Source: CAYWNA01 sp964459305 (lineage in GTDB: Bacteria > Planctomycetota > Planctomycetia > Pirellulales > Pirellulaceae). From it: a stretch of DNA of 17,662 bases. The notes under the pieces were generated by a model that had not been told where the DNA came from, made no database searches, and worked only from the letters and a program-made list of their open reading frames with translations. Where the stretch lies: NCBI GenBank assembly GCA_964459305.1, contig CAYWNA010000271.1, forward strand, positions 1 through 17,662, given 5' to 3'. Both the position numbers and the translations under genes were made by a program. Below, piece after piece: positions 1 through 6,939 of the stretch; the first letter of the stretch is position 1, and every line of letters starts with the position of its first letter.

Positions 1-415
1 GGGTGGTCACGACCGACGTAACGCTCGCCGCCAGAAATAGACTTTTCGGATGTATCTCGACCGGCTCCAAAATGTGGTGCACAAATATTCTAAGGTGCCA
101 GTTTGGTGGGCTCCTAGCGCGCTTGGGTCTGACAGACCTCGGGCACGAATCAATATGATTTGCCGCGGCCGCCGAATGGCAACTCACCGTGTACTGGGTC
201 GGAATTCGTCCTCGAAAAGATGACAACCGCTCCCTCACCTGTCAGCCCCCGAAGTGCACAAGGAGGGCGTGTCCTGAGCGTGCACGCGATATTCCGCTGA
301 CCCGCACGTGCCGACAGTATTGACGCTGATTGGCGATCTGCGTTACCTGCGTCGGGTGAAATCGACCGACGCCCGCAAGTGATTTGCAGTTCGATGCTTC
401 GGTCGCCCCCGACGC
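1..415. other. No recognisable gene
   Basis: I see no convincing coding sequence here on either strand. The open frames present are short and their translations are arginine-rich or otherwise low in protein character. The segment lies downstream of the giant gene ending at 511 and next to transposase and dehydrogenase scraps, so it looks like decayed or rearranged intergenic DNA. Confidence 0.5.
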
Positions 416-499
416 GCCGAAACCCGGGACGTCGGCGAGTCTCGTCGGAAAGCCGACCGATTCGGACAGGCTCAGCATGGCCTCGGCAAACCGCGAGGC
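416..499 (-). pseudogene. Possible iron-containing alcohol dehydrogenase C-terminal scrap
   Basis: Read on the minus strand, this piece encodes a protein-like stretch that includes GFPTRLADVPGF, preceded by an amphipathic RFAEAM segment. That resembles the C-terminal helical part of iron-dependent alcohol dehydrogenases, where a (G/L)xPTxLxDV turn follows a helix. Only about 28 residues are protein-like; no start, no metal-binding histidines and no stop belonging to the family are present. It directly abuts the transposase scrap in the same frame, which suggests deletion or recombination debris. The family call rests on memory of the motif and is weak. Confidence 0.2.
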
Positions 500-502
500 C
501 CA

Positions 503-553
503 GGTCGCGGCTAGGACGTTCCAGTGCGACTTGATGAAGGTCTTCCAGGTCCT
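503..553 (-). pseudogene. Transposase/integrase (rve-type) internal fragment
   Basis: The minus strand encodes TWKTFIKSHWNVLAAT. This closely resembles the segment just before the first catalytic aspartate of integrase-core transposases common in planctomycetes, which read (T)WKxFLKxHWxxLAATDFF. Here the sequence breaks off where the DFF should follow and switches to unrelated sequence. The fragment overlaps, in a different frame, the last codons of the giant gene ending at 511, so that gene's present stop was probably supplied by this debris. No terminal inverted repeats or other transposase parts are visible. Confidence 0.5.
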
Positions 554-3500
554 TTGCCGCCCTGGGCCATGTGGAGCTGTTTGATTTCTCGTTCCGTTAG
601 GACGCGATGGTAGATCATCACGTCGTCGATCATTCCCGAAAAGAGTTCGCCAGGAAAGCCGCACTTCCCGATGAGTACCGGATTGTCGTTGACAACGATT
701 CTCCCGTGACGCGGCTTTGAGTCGGCCCGGGCGCCGTCGAGAAACAGACGCATCGTGGAACCGTCGTAGGTGGCGACGACGTGATACCATTGATCGAGCG
801 CCGTCAAACGGGTCCCGACCTCTTCGTTGATCCTTTCCGGTCCCAGCAGGAACTCGATACGATCAAAATGGAGCCTGAGGATCTTCCCGTTGTCCGCAAC
901 TGGTGCATGGTCAGAAATCACCGTTTGGCAGCGCGGCGCAAAGGTCGCCGGACGAATCCACGCTGAAATCGAAACCACGTCCGACATCTTCAGTTTCGCC
1001 GGACGGCCCACGTCCAACCAATCGTCCTTCCCATCGAATTGATAAGCCCCCTTTCGCACCTCTCCTGCTCCGCCGTTCCATACCGCTCCGTTGACCTTCG
1101 CACGATGCCCCATCCCGCTGCGGTCTTCGACCGTGCCGCGCCCCTCGCTGTCGAATGGGTAATGGAGCATCAATCCCTCGCGGGGGACGTTCCTGCCGTC
1201 GTGGTCATCGGCTTTGTTGTAGATAATGCGGCACTTAGCGATGCGTCGATTCAGCACATCGACGACAAAGAGCCGGTCTTTCCAGACCGAGAGTGCGGTT
1301 ATCGTTCCGAAAGGAAGCTCGGGGTGCGGATACTTGCTTCCTTTGCCGCGGCAATCCTTGTTGCCATAGCTTCCGAATTCGCCTACCAACTCTCCCGTCT
1401 CGCAGTCAATCACACGAACGCTGTACTTGCCGGCGGCGTACAGATAGCCTTTCCCGTCCAGCGTTTGGTGCATCTTCATTGCAGTGCATATGCAGGGCGC
1501 AAAATCCACTTCGGCCTGCCCGATATAGCCATCCCATCGCCGTGACCAAATCGGCTCGCCACCGGACGGCGGAAACTTTGTTAGGGCAAGATACTTTTCC
1601 CACGGCCGCTTGGCAGGGCGGTGCATGACGTACAAGTTCCCTTCGTCGTCGACCTGAATGCCTCGCACTCCATTCAGAATGAGTAGGGCGCGCTTTGTCA
1701 TATTCCCGTCCGCGTCGTATACGTTGACTTGGCGGTTCTGGGCGACGTACGCACTCACGGGCGGCGAATTTGGATCGATGTCGACCTTGGCGACGAAGTA
1801 GATATTGCCGTGTTGGTCAATGTCGATGCCGTGAGAGACGTCGTGCCACAATCCTGCCTGCATGGCGCGGTCGACGAACAAGGCGTTCGTCCCAGTGGCC
1901 TTGAAAGGAAGTGGTTTCCCCGCGCGATCAAAGCGGAGGATTTCCACTCCCCGCGCGCTCAGTTTCCACCGGTAAACCCTACCGTCTTTTCCAAAGATGG
2001 AGTCAATAAACAGTGGCTCCTGCGGATAACGGAAATGGCGCTCGTGATTCACTCTGCCCCAAGGCGAGGCAATCTTCAGACCGCTGTTGTTGAACAGTGG
2101 GGGCGGCGGCCACCGTTTGAGCACGTTTCCATCCTGGTCGACTCGGTAAACCGTGCCGTACTGATACATGCGGTAGTTGGAATCGTCTTCGACGTAGAGG
2201 TGGCCGGTTTGCGGGTCGATATTGAGGACGGGATGGTGGCCGCTTTGCCTGGGAAAGGACAGCGCCCGGCCGCTGTCGACCAACTCCTTCTTCACCGAGA
2301 GATCGTCGCCCGCCAGTTGCATGAGGCTCCCCGGGCCGGCGCCGTTGGCCACCCATACCAGCGACGGACTTGCTCCGGCGTCCACGGCGATCTGCAGTAC
2401 ATCCGGGGCGAGCGGCTTGCTGGCGGCCAGCAGCTCGGGCTCTCGCCAACTCTTGAGTTTGATCAGTTTTCTGGGGGCCTCGGGAGGTTTCCCCGCTTCG
2501 GCAGGCACATCCCGCATCAGCAATCCCAAGTTGCGTTCGGAGCGATGGTCCTTGGGTCTTGGCTCCGAGCCGATGAGCACATAGAGGCTTTTTTCGCGAT
2601 CGATTGCCAGGGCGGTTGGACCATTCAGTGGTTCTTTTTTCCCATCGTGTTCATAGTGCGTGATCGAAGCCACCGCGCGGCCGTCTGCGTCGAGAACTCG
2701 CAGGCGGTTGTTTCCGGCATCTGCGACGATCAGATGAGCGCCGTCAAGGACCAGCCCGCTCGGCTCGGCGAAGCCGCCGAACGAGGTCGGTTTCTCGACC
2801 TTGACGCCCGGCAGCATTCGACACTTCCAGACGTAGACCCCCCGTCCCTCGGTTCCGCTAGGGCTCCAGTGGTGACTTTCCTGTTCCTCGCTGACCTCAC
2901 CGTAGTGCTGCGGGCGAGGCGGTCTCACAAACACGGGAGCGGGTTGTTCGCCAACTTCCCAATAGAATCCGTAGTGTCTCGTGTGAAGCGAACTCTGGCC
3001 CGCCGACATGTAGAACGCACCGTTGGGACCAAAACAGAAGTAAGGATAATGGAGCGAGTGAAACGGCAGGTAATTCCTCATGCTCCTGACTTTCCAATTG
3101 TTCTGCGTCCAGAACGTGCTGTCGAACGGTTCGTTGCGATCCGGATTGTAGACCGAGGTCCATCCCTCCAAGGGCAGGCTTCCGTCAGGTCTCATTCTCC
3201 ACAATGTGCCTCGGTAAATATTGGACATGATCAAGTCGCCGTTGGGCGCCACCGCCAGCTTTTGCGGATGGGTCCACCACTCGCCATACATGGAGATTTC
3301 ACCGTTGGAGACCTCGAACATTTTCGGGATGACCAAATTCGCATCCCCTTCCCGCGCCGTCTTGCGACATAGGTCGCGCACACTCGCGCGGGGCAAGGTC
3401 GGGTTCAGTGGCATGATCGTCCGCAAATACCGGCCTTGGCGATCGAAGACCCGCACTTCGGTCAACCCTCTTGCCAGCCGCGGATCGAAGAGCACATATA

Positions 3501-4569
3501 GCTCGCCCGTCCGCTCATCAACGGCGATGTCCCAGACAAATCCCATCGCATGGGGCTCGCCCTCCATCAGAAACCCCTCCAGTTCCAGCATCACCTCGCC
3601 CGTCGTGCCAGGGTGAGCTGAACTCGGTCCCAGCGGGATCGTTTGCTCTTCTTGTTCGGCCAGAAACGATCTCCTGTCCCTGTTCGCAGCGCGGTACAAC
3701 CGGGCGAATTGGCCGGCGGGTTTCACATAGTCGGGCTTCGGGAGACGCTCCCGCGACGGGATGCCCGCCAGTATTCCCCACTCGTCGGGATTCGCAGGCG
3801 TGCCATGCCAGCTATGGATTTCGCCGCCAGGCATACCGGATCGGCTGACGTTGAACTCGATCTCCGAAGCGAGCGTCTTGTTCTTGTTGAAAATCTGAAA
3901 CGGAAGAGCAAACTCAGCAAACCACACGCCCGCGCCCTTTGTCACGGCGGACTTGAACTGAGGTTGCCATGTTCGGTCGTGCCAAGGTGGATCATGTTCA
4001 TTGTAAGAAGAGGAGGTTCTTCCAACCTTCTCATTGGTAATCCGGATCATGTAGTACGAATTCCGATCGCCGTTCGAGTCGACTAGCAACTCGACGCGTT
4101 CCGCTGCCTTCGAGGGCTCGCCCTCTCCATCCGCCGCATCCCTTCCTGCACAGCTTACGCCAACATAGAGATGGTCGGCCTCCCGCAAGATGAACGCCTC
4201 CGTCGTCGACTTCGCCGGCTCTCCCCGCGTAACCTTGAGCGGACCCGTCTTCGCCGCATCCTTCCAGCACGCCTCATCGAGCTTTCCGTCCACCACCGGC
4301 GCAGAATCCGTCACCGGCACCCGCAACATCGGCCTCATTGGTTTCATCCGGGAATCTTCGTTTAACCCGTAGCCGGAGGCGCTGGCGTTTGGAGCGTCCA
4401 CGCCGCGGCCCGCCTGCGCCTCCGGCTTGGGGTTAAACGACCTGCTTTCCGCCGCCGGCGCCCGGTTAAGGCACAGCAGCGATCCCAGCACGGCAACCGC
4501 GATATAGACGTTTCGTAGCCGCTGTGTTCCACGTCTGTCTGAAAGGTGACCGTCTGTAATGATTGACAT
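511..4569 (-). CDS. Giant secreted CBM9-like / beta-propeller / LamG protein (paralog 1)
   Basis: The product is 1352 residues. The start is set at 4569 because all three full-length paralogs share the start context MSII(S/T) behind a GAGG ribosome site 5 nt upstream; the frame stays open 62 codons further, but without homology to the copies. Residues 1-40 form a signal peptide (basic RRGTQRLRN, hydrophobic VYIAVAVLGSLLCL, then APAA). A CBM9-like sugar-binding domain spans about 80-270 (VVDGKLDEACWKDA). A long NHL/SMP-30-like propeller follows (VRVFDRQGRYLRTI; GLVLDGAHLIVADAGNNRLRVLDADG), with a conserved CxC at 1026-1028. A LamG/concanavalin-like domain at 1132-1334 (YPFD, FDGKDDWLDVG, WYHVVATYDGSTMRLFLDG) is absent from the other copies. 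An in-frame insertion covers about residues 44-70. The last ~18 residues look like junk read into transposase debris. Probably exported and glycan-binding; an enzymatic role is unproven. Confidence 0.88.
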   Translation of the reverse strand: MSIITDGHLSDRRGTQRLRNVYIAVAVLGSLLCLNRAPAAESRSFNPKPEAQAGRGVDAPNASASGYGLNEDSRMKPMRPMLRVPVTDSAPVVDGKLDEACWKDAAKTGPLKVTRGEPAKSTTEAFILREADHLYVGVSCAGRDAADGEGEPSKAAERVELLVDSNGDRNSYYMIRITNEKVGRTSSSYNEHDPPWHDRTWQPQFKSAVTKGAGVWFAEFALPFQIFNKNKTLASEIEFNVSRSGMPGGEIHSWHGTPANPDEWGILAGIPSRERLPKPDYVKPAGQFARLYRAANRDRRSFLAEQEEQTIPLGPSSAHPGTTGEVMLELEGFLMEGEPHAMGFVWDIAVDERTGELYVLFDPRLARGLTEVRVFDRQGRYLRTIMPLNPTLPRASVRDLCRKTAREGDANLVIPKMFEVSNGEISMYGEWWTHPQKLAVAPNGDLIMSNIYRGTLWRMRPDGSLPLEGWTSVYNPDRNEPFDSTFWTQNNWKVRSMRNYLPFHSLHYPYFCFGPNGAFYMSAGQSSLHTRHYGFYWEVGEQPAPVFVRPPRPQHYGEVSEEQESHHWSPSGTEGRGVYVWKCRMLPGVKVEKPTSFGGFAEPSGLVLDGAHLIVADAGNNRLRVLDADGRAVASITHYEHDGKKEPLNGPTALAIDREKSLYVLIGSEPRPKDHRSERNLGLLMRDVPAEAGKPPEAPRKLIKLKSWREPELLAASKPLAPDVLQIAVDAGASPSLVWVANGAGPGSLMQLAGDDLSVKKELVDSGRALSFPRQSGHHPVLNIDPQTGHLYVEDDSNYRMYQYGTVYRVDQDGNVLKRWPPPPLFNNSGLKIASPWGRVNHERHFRYPQEPLFIDSIFGKDGRVYRWKLSARGVEILRFDRAGKPLPFKATGTNALFVDRAMQAGLWHDVSHGIDIDQHGNIYFVAKVDIDPNSPPVSAYVAQNRQVNVYDADGNMTKRALLILNGVRGIQVDDEGNLYVMHRPAKRPWEKYLALTKFPPSGGEPIWSRRWDGYIGQAEVDFAPCICTAMKMHQTLDGKGYLYAAGKYSVRVIDCETGELVGEFGSYGNKDCRGKGSKYPHPELPFGTITALSVWKDRLFVVDVLNRRIAKCRIIYNKADDHDGRNVPREGLMLHYPFDSEGRGTVEDRSGMGHRAKVNGAVWNGGAGEVRKGAYQFDGKDDWLDVGRPAKLKMSDVVSISAWIRPATFAPRCQTVISDHAPVADNGKILRLHFDRIEFLLGPERINEEVGTRLTALDQWYHVVATYDGSTMRLFLDGARADSKPRHGRIVVNDNPVLIGKCGFPGELFSGMIDDVMIYHRVLTEREIKQLHMAQGGKGPGRPSSSRTGTS
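4359..4439. repeat. 81-bp inverted-repeat element inserted in frame
   Basis: The arms 4359-4382 and 4416-4439 are 24-nt inverted copies with two mismatches, around a 33-nt loop. The element is exactly 27 codons long and encodes about residues 44-70 of the giant protein, right after its signal peptide. The two full-length paralogs lack this stretch and go from signal peptide to CBM9 domain almost directly. This is the pattern of a small palindromic element that inserted without breaking the frame. Confidence 0.7.
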
Positions 4570-4574
4570 TTCGT

Positions 4575-4578
4575 CCTC
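4575..4578 (-). promoter_or_regulatory. Ribosome binding site of paralog 1
   Basis: GAGG lies 5 nt before the ATG at 4569. The same GAGGACGAAATG context occurs before the two other full-length paralogs, which supports this start over the upstream in-frame ATG at 4755. Confidence 0.65.
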
Positions 4579-4712
4579 GTAGCTGGATTCGCAAGAATTC
4601 AGGGGCTCACGCACGACTTCACTGTTTCGCCGAGTCTTCTCAGGCCCAACCGTTGGACTGGAAATACCATTTGTGGCATTTTCGGTGCGGGGCGACTCTG
4701 GGGCACGCAGAA

Positions 4713-4737
4713 GGGGCCGCAGTACAACTGCGGCCCC
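4713..4737 (-). terminator. Hairpin downstream of the DUF1080 gene
   Basis: A perfect 10-bp GC-rich stem (GGGGCCGCAG / CTGCGGCCCC) closes a 5-nt loop, 47 bp past the DUF1080 stop codon and upstream of paralog 1. On the minus strand only a short TT/CTTCT stretch follows, not a proper U-tract, so it may be a weak intrinsic terminator or a transcript-stabilising hairpin. It probably separates the DUF1080 transcript from paralog 1. Confidence 0.55.
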
Positions 4738-4784
4738 AACGAAGAGATACGTCATCCACGTTGCTTCATCGTTTGCAACGGCGG

Positions 4785-5471
4785 CTACTTATCGAGCGGC
4801 GTCAGGCGTACGGTGCGGAAGTGGATCTCGCCGCCCTCGGATTGCAGGGCGATCTTGCCCTTGTGGCAGTCGCAATTGGTTGCCTGGTTGAGTTCCTTGC
4901 CGTTGACCTTGAGTGTGATGGTGCCGCCATCGGCGGTAATTTCGTACTTATTCCATTGTCCGGCCTCGTTTTCGTTGATATCGCTTTTTGAAAAGCCGGT
5001 CACGGCGCCGCCCAGTTCATGGTTGGCGATAGTCCTCTTTCGGTCCGCAGCTCCGTCGGCCTTGAACCCGTGGAAGGCCCAAATATCGGCGGCGTTCCTG
5101 TGGGCCAATTGGGCTTCGAAGCACCTGGGCAACATCATTTTTTCGTCGCCAGTGATGCGTATCAGCACGCCGCTGTTGCCCGGTTTCTTGCCGGGAGCCC
5201 AACGCCACTCGACCACGAGCTTGAAGTTATCGAACTTCTTGTCCGTGCTGAGGAACCCGTGCGGCTCGCCCCTGCAAATCAAGAGTCCGTCCTCGACACT
5301 CCAAACGTCTTCCATCTTGACGTCGGAGTCGACGAGGAAGTATCCCCAGCCGTCGAGATTCTTACCGTTGAACAGATTGCATGCCTTTGACCCTTCGTCG
5401 GCCGCCATGACGATGCTTGCCGCGGAGACGAGCAGGGAAAGGACCAAAGGCGGCGTTACGATGCGATACAT
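4785..5471 (-). CDS. Secreted DUF1080 (3-keto-disaccharide hydrolase-type) protein
   Basis: The product is 228 residues. The start at 5471 is chosen because AAGGAG lies 8 nt upstream and a clear signal peptide follows (MYRIVTPPLVLSLLVSAASIVMAADE, written here in two pieces: positive/hydrophobic 3-21, cleavage near A23-A24). The mature part is a single jelly-roll-like DUF1080 domain (PF06439): FNGKNLDGW at 34-42, WSVEDGLLICRGEP at 57-70, a GNSGVLIRI strand at 98-106, a helix/loop with the family's acidic and aromatic residues, then GQWNKYEI and LKVNGKELN, ending with GKIALQSEGGEIHFRTVRL. The length is normal for a one-domain member. The family acts on 3-keto-glycosides or is a glycan-binding relative, outside the cytoplasm. 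It lies between an AraC relic and a giant secreted protein, fitting envelope sugar processing. The exact substrate is unknown. Confidence 0.9.
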   Translation of the reverse strand: MYRIVTPPLVLSLLVSAASIVMAADEGSKACNLFNGKNLDGWGYFLVDSDVKMEDVWSVEDGLLICRGEPHGFLSTDKKFDNFKLVVEWRWAPGKKPGNSGVLIRITGDEKMMLPRCFEAQLAHRNAADIWAFHGFKADGAADRKRTIANHELGGAVTGFSKSDINENEAGQWNKYEITADGGTITLKVNGKELNQATNCDCHKGKIALQSEGGEIHFRTVRLTPLDK

Positions 5472-5640
5472 GGTGTGTTCTCCTTGGGAACGGGTTTGGA
5501 TAGAGTTACATGATTCTGGAACGGGTGAAGCGGCGGGTGCGTCTACTACTTGTGCGGCTTTTCGTCGGCCTTGATCCTCTTGAGCCGACATGTCCGATAC
5601 AGGTTGAGCCTGAAGACGATCCAGGCTGGGATTGGTCACC

Positions 5641-5671
5641 ATTCTAACATTGCGCCGCCCCCCAATGCCAA
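5641..5671 (-). promoter_or_regulatory. Putative promoter of the DUF1080 gene
   Basis: On the minus strand, TTGGCA (5666-5671) and TAGAAT (5641-5646) each match the sigma-70 consensus at five of six positions, with a 19-bp spacer that is slightly long. Transcription would begin near 5633, leaving a leader of roughly 160 nt before the ATG at 5471. This is a motif match only. Confidence 0.35.
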
Positions 5672-5691
5672 GCGCGAGATGATCATTTTTG

Positions 5692-5853
5692 GTTTTTCGC
5701 CTGCTGGCAACCACGGACCAGAACATCGGCCAGATCGCCGTTGCGGTGGGGTTTTACGACCAGAGTCACTTCACGAAGCGATTTCGGAAGGCAACCGGGA
5801 CGACGCCTCTGATGTACCGGAAGCATTTCCGGAAGAGTCAAGAAACAGATTGA
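5692..5853 (+). pseudogene. AraC/XylR-type regulator, C-terminal remnant
   Basis: The plus strand encodes about 53 residues that match the second helix-turn-helix of AraC-family regulators: RLLATTDQNIGQIAVAVGF, then YDQSHFTKRFRKATGTTPLMYRK, ending in a TGA at 5851-5853. The usual spacing and the signature GFxDQSHFxxxFRKxxGxTPxxYR are intact. Upstream, a TGA at 5680-5682 lies in the same frame and no first HTH or sensor domain can be read, so about 80% of the gene is missing. It points away from the DUF1080 gene. It may once have regulated the neighbouring sugar genes, but that is inference. It is not expected to be functional. Confidence 0.75.
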
Positions 5854-5952
5854 GTAAGCTACGGACGCACGGCAGAGATGGCTTAGAGCGATTCACGGCC
5901 AGCCGCACCGTACTCGCTTGGGACAGATAGACGGGACAGATGTAACGTTGAC

Positions 5953-6008
5953 GATTTTGGGCCGCGTTGGCGAGACTGTCGGAATGCCGCGTACTGCCGG
6001 AGTCGCTC
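5953..6008. repeat. Dispersed direct repeat, copy 1
   Basis: This 56-bp stretch matches 8907-8961 in the same orientation at 52 of 56 positions, counting one 1-bp gap. Weaker similarity extends about 30 bp further left (TGGGACAGATAGACG here, TGGGGCAGATAAACG there). The two copies bracket the toxin-antitoxin genes. Confidence 0.65.
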
Positions 6009-6050
6009 CTCGTGGGAACCACTTGAACCGAAAACTCCATTCCCGGAATG

Positions 6051-6135
6051 GCCACAAAAAGGCACAAGAACGCACGAAAACGCCAACGGACAAGACTCGA
6101 ACGTATGGAATTCGCCTTTTTGTGTTTCTTGTGGC
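6051..6135. repeat. Imperfect inverted repeat (REP-like)
   Basis: The arms start with GCCAC (6051-6055) and end with GTGGC (6131-6135). About 22 nt on each side pair imperfectly through A-rich and T-rich stretches (AAAAAGGCACAAGAACGC against TTTTTGTGTTTCTT), around a loop of about 40 nt. It could fold in RNA or DNA. No gene overlaps it. Confidence 0.45.
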
Positions 6136-6235
6136 TATGTACTGCCTTCTGCGTACTTGGGCAGATCTGGTGAATCAACCGCAGACGGAGGCCCAAGCTG
6201 GAAGCGATCCGCCGCAGCGTGACCTGTTGTGCGCT

Positions 6236-6358
6236 GGTCTCCCGACCCGCCCACAGTTTGACCGAAGGTCTCCTGTTTTTGAATCCGAGTGTGCCTCGCA
6301 GTCCGCGGTTTCTTGGAGACCTACGGTCGGAGCGGCGGTGCGGTCGGGAGACCGCACC
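6236..6358. repeat. Paired inverted repeat with GC-rich hairpin
   Basis: GGTCTCCCGACC (6236-6247) and GGTCGGGAGACC (6342-6353) are perfect 12-nt inverted copies about 94 bp apart. The right copy also lies in a local hairpin: 9-bp stem GGTGCGGTC / GACCGCACC (6337-6345 and 6350-6358) with loop GGGA. No U-tract follows, so it looks like a repeat element rather than a terminator. Confidence 0.5.
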
Positions 6359-6759
6359 ACAACCAGCCAACCGCACGGAAACGAGGACTGGGTGAAGGAG
6401 CCGGCCAAGCAGTTGGGTCTCGAATCTACGTTACGCTCCCGCGGCCGAGGCCAGAAAGACCGCGCCTTGAAGCCGGAACACGTTGCCATAGATTTGGACG
6501 TGTCCGACGTGTCCCGTTTATCTGCTTCTGGCGTCCAATTGGAGGGAAAAGAGATCTCTGTTTCAATGCTTTATCGCTTGTCAGTCCATCAGTCGAGGGT
6601 TGTATTGCCGAGGATCGGCGATGTTGTTCTCTTGTGACCTTCATGGTCGTTTGTTGCGAAGTGTAACGAAATGCCTGCAACGTGGGCCAAGCACTTGGGT
6701 CACTCTGCTCAAGAAAACGAATTCGCCCGTTTGATAGGCGGCTTCAGGAATACATAGAA

Positions 6760-6793
6760 ATCATCGGTGTAGTATATATACTACACCGATGAT
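6760..6793. promoter_or_regulatory. Distal 34-bp perfect palindrome, putative AbiEi operator 1
   Basis: The segment is a perfect palindrome of 34 bp, containing the 18-bp core TGTAGTATATATACTACA shared with the proximal palindrome. It lies 146 bp upstream of the antitoxin start. Perfect dyads of this size without a loop suggest a dimer-binding site or cruciform rather than a transcript hairpin. Confidence 0.65.
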
Positions 6794-6876
6794 ATCGTTA
6801 CATCCGTGATCGCAACATCGCCTAAGTCGTTTTCTGCAATAGGTTTACTGTACGCAGTGTCGGCGGAGACGACGAC

Positions 6877-6905
6877 TGGACACGGAACAAACAGTGATGT
6901 AGTAT
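6877..6905 (+). promoter_or_regulatory. Putative promoter of the antitoxin gene
   Basis: TGGACA (6877-6882) and TAGTAT (6900-6905) are separated by 17 bp and match sigma-70 at five and four positions. The -10 box lies inside the proximal palindrome, so a bound repressor would block RNA polymerase. This is a motif match only. Confidence 0.35.
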
Positions 6906-6919
6906 ATATACTACATCAC
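6894..6919. promoter_or_regulatory. Proximal 26-bp perfect palindrome, putative AbiEi operator 2
   Basis: A perfect 26-bp palindrome with the same 18-bp core as the distal site. The two centres are 130 bp apart. It ends 20 nt before the antitoxin ATG and overlaps the putative -10 box, as expected for autorepression. Confidence 0.65.
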
Positions 6920-6939
6920 GAGTGTCATAGGTAGAACCA

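Larger units (their letters stand above)
5854..6759. other. Intergenic region with repeats, no intact gene
   Basis: No open frame here has convincing protein character; the longest frames are rich in arginine and serine and are overlapped by inverted repeats. It contains one copy of a dispersed direct repeat (5953-6008), an imperfect inverted repeat (6051-6135), a paired 12-nt inverted repeat with a stable hairpin (6236-6358), and then about 400 bp in which I recognise nothing. Confidence 0.55.

Noticed and set aside
1729..3372. A 547-codon open frame on the plus strand
   Set aside because: It is wholly antisense to the body of paralog 1, its translation has no recognisable domain, and such frames are usual opposite GC-rich genes. 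Similar but fragmented frames lie opposite paralogs 2 and 3 because the DNA is homologous.
4570..4755. Upstream 62-codon extension of paralog 1, and similar extensions of paralogs 2 and 3
   Set aside because: The extensions have no homology with one another, the two tandem ones overlap neighbouring genes, and all three copies share a ribosome site and a signal peptide at the internal ATG.
5546..5620. Short minus-strand frame ending LKRIKADEKPHK with tandem stop codons
   Set aside because: It looks slightly like the tail of a protein, but it is only 25 codons, lies directly after the putative promoter and has no recognisable family; it is more likely the leader of the DUF1080 transcript.
5918..6637. 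A 239-codon frame on the plus strand
   Set aside because: It runs through a dispersed repeat and several inverted repeats, its composition is not protein-like, and no ribosome site or domain is visible.
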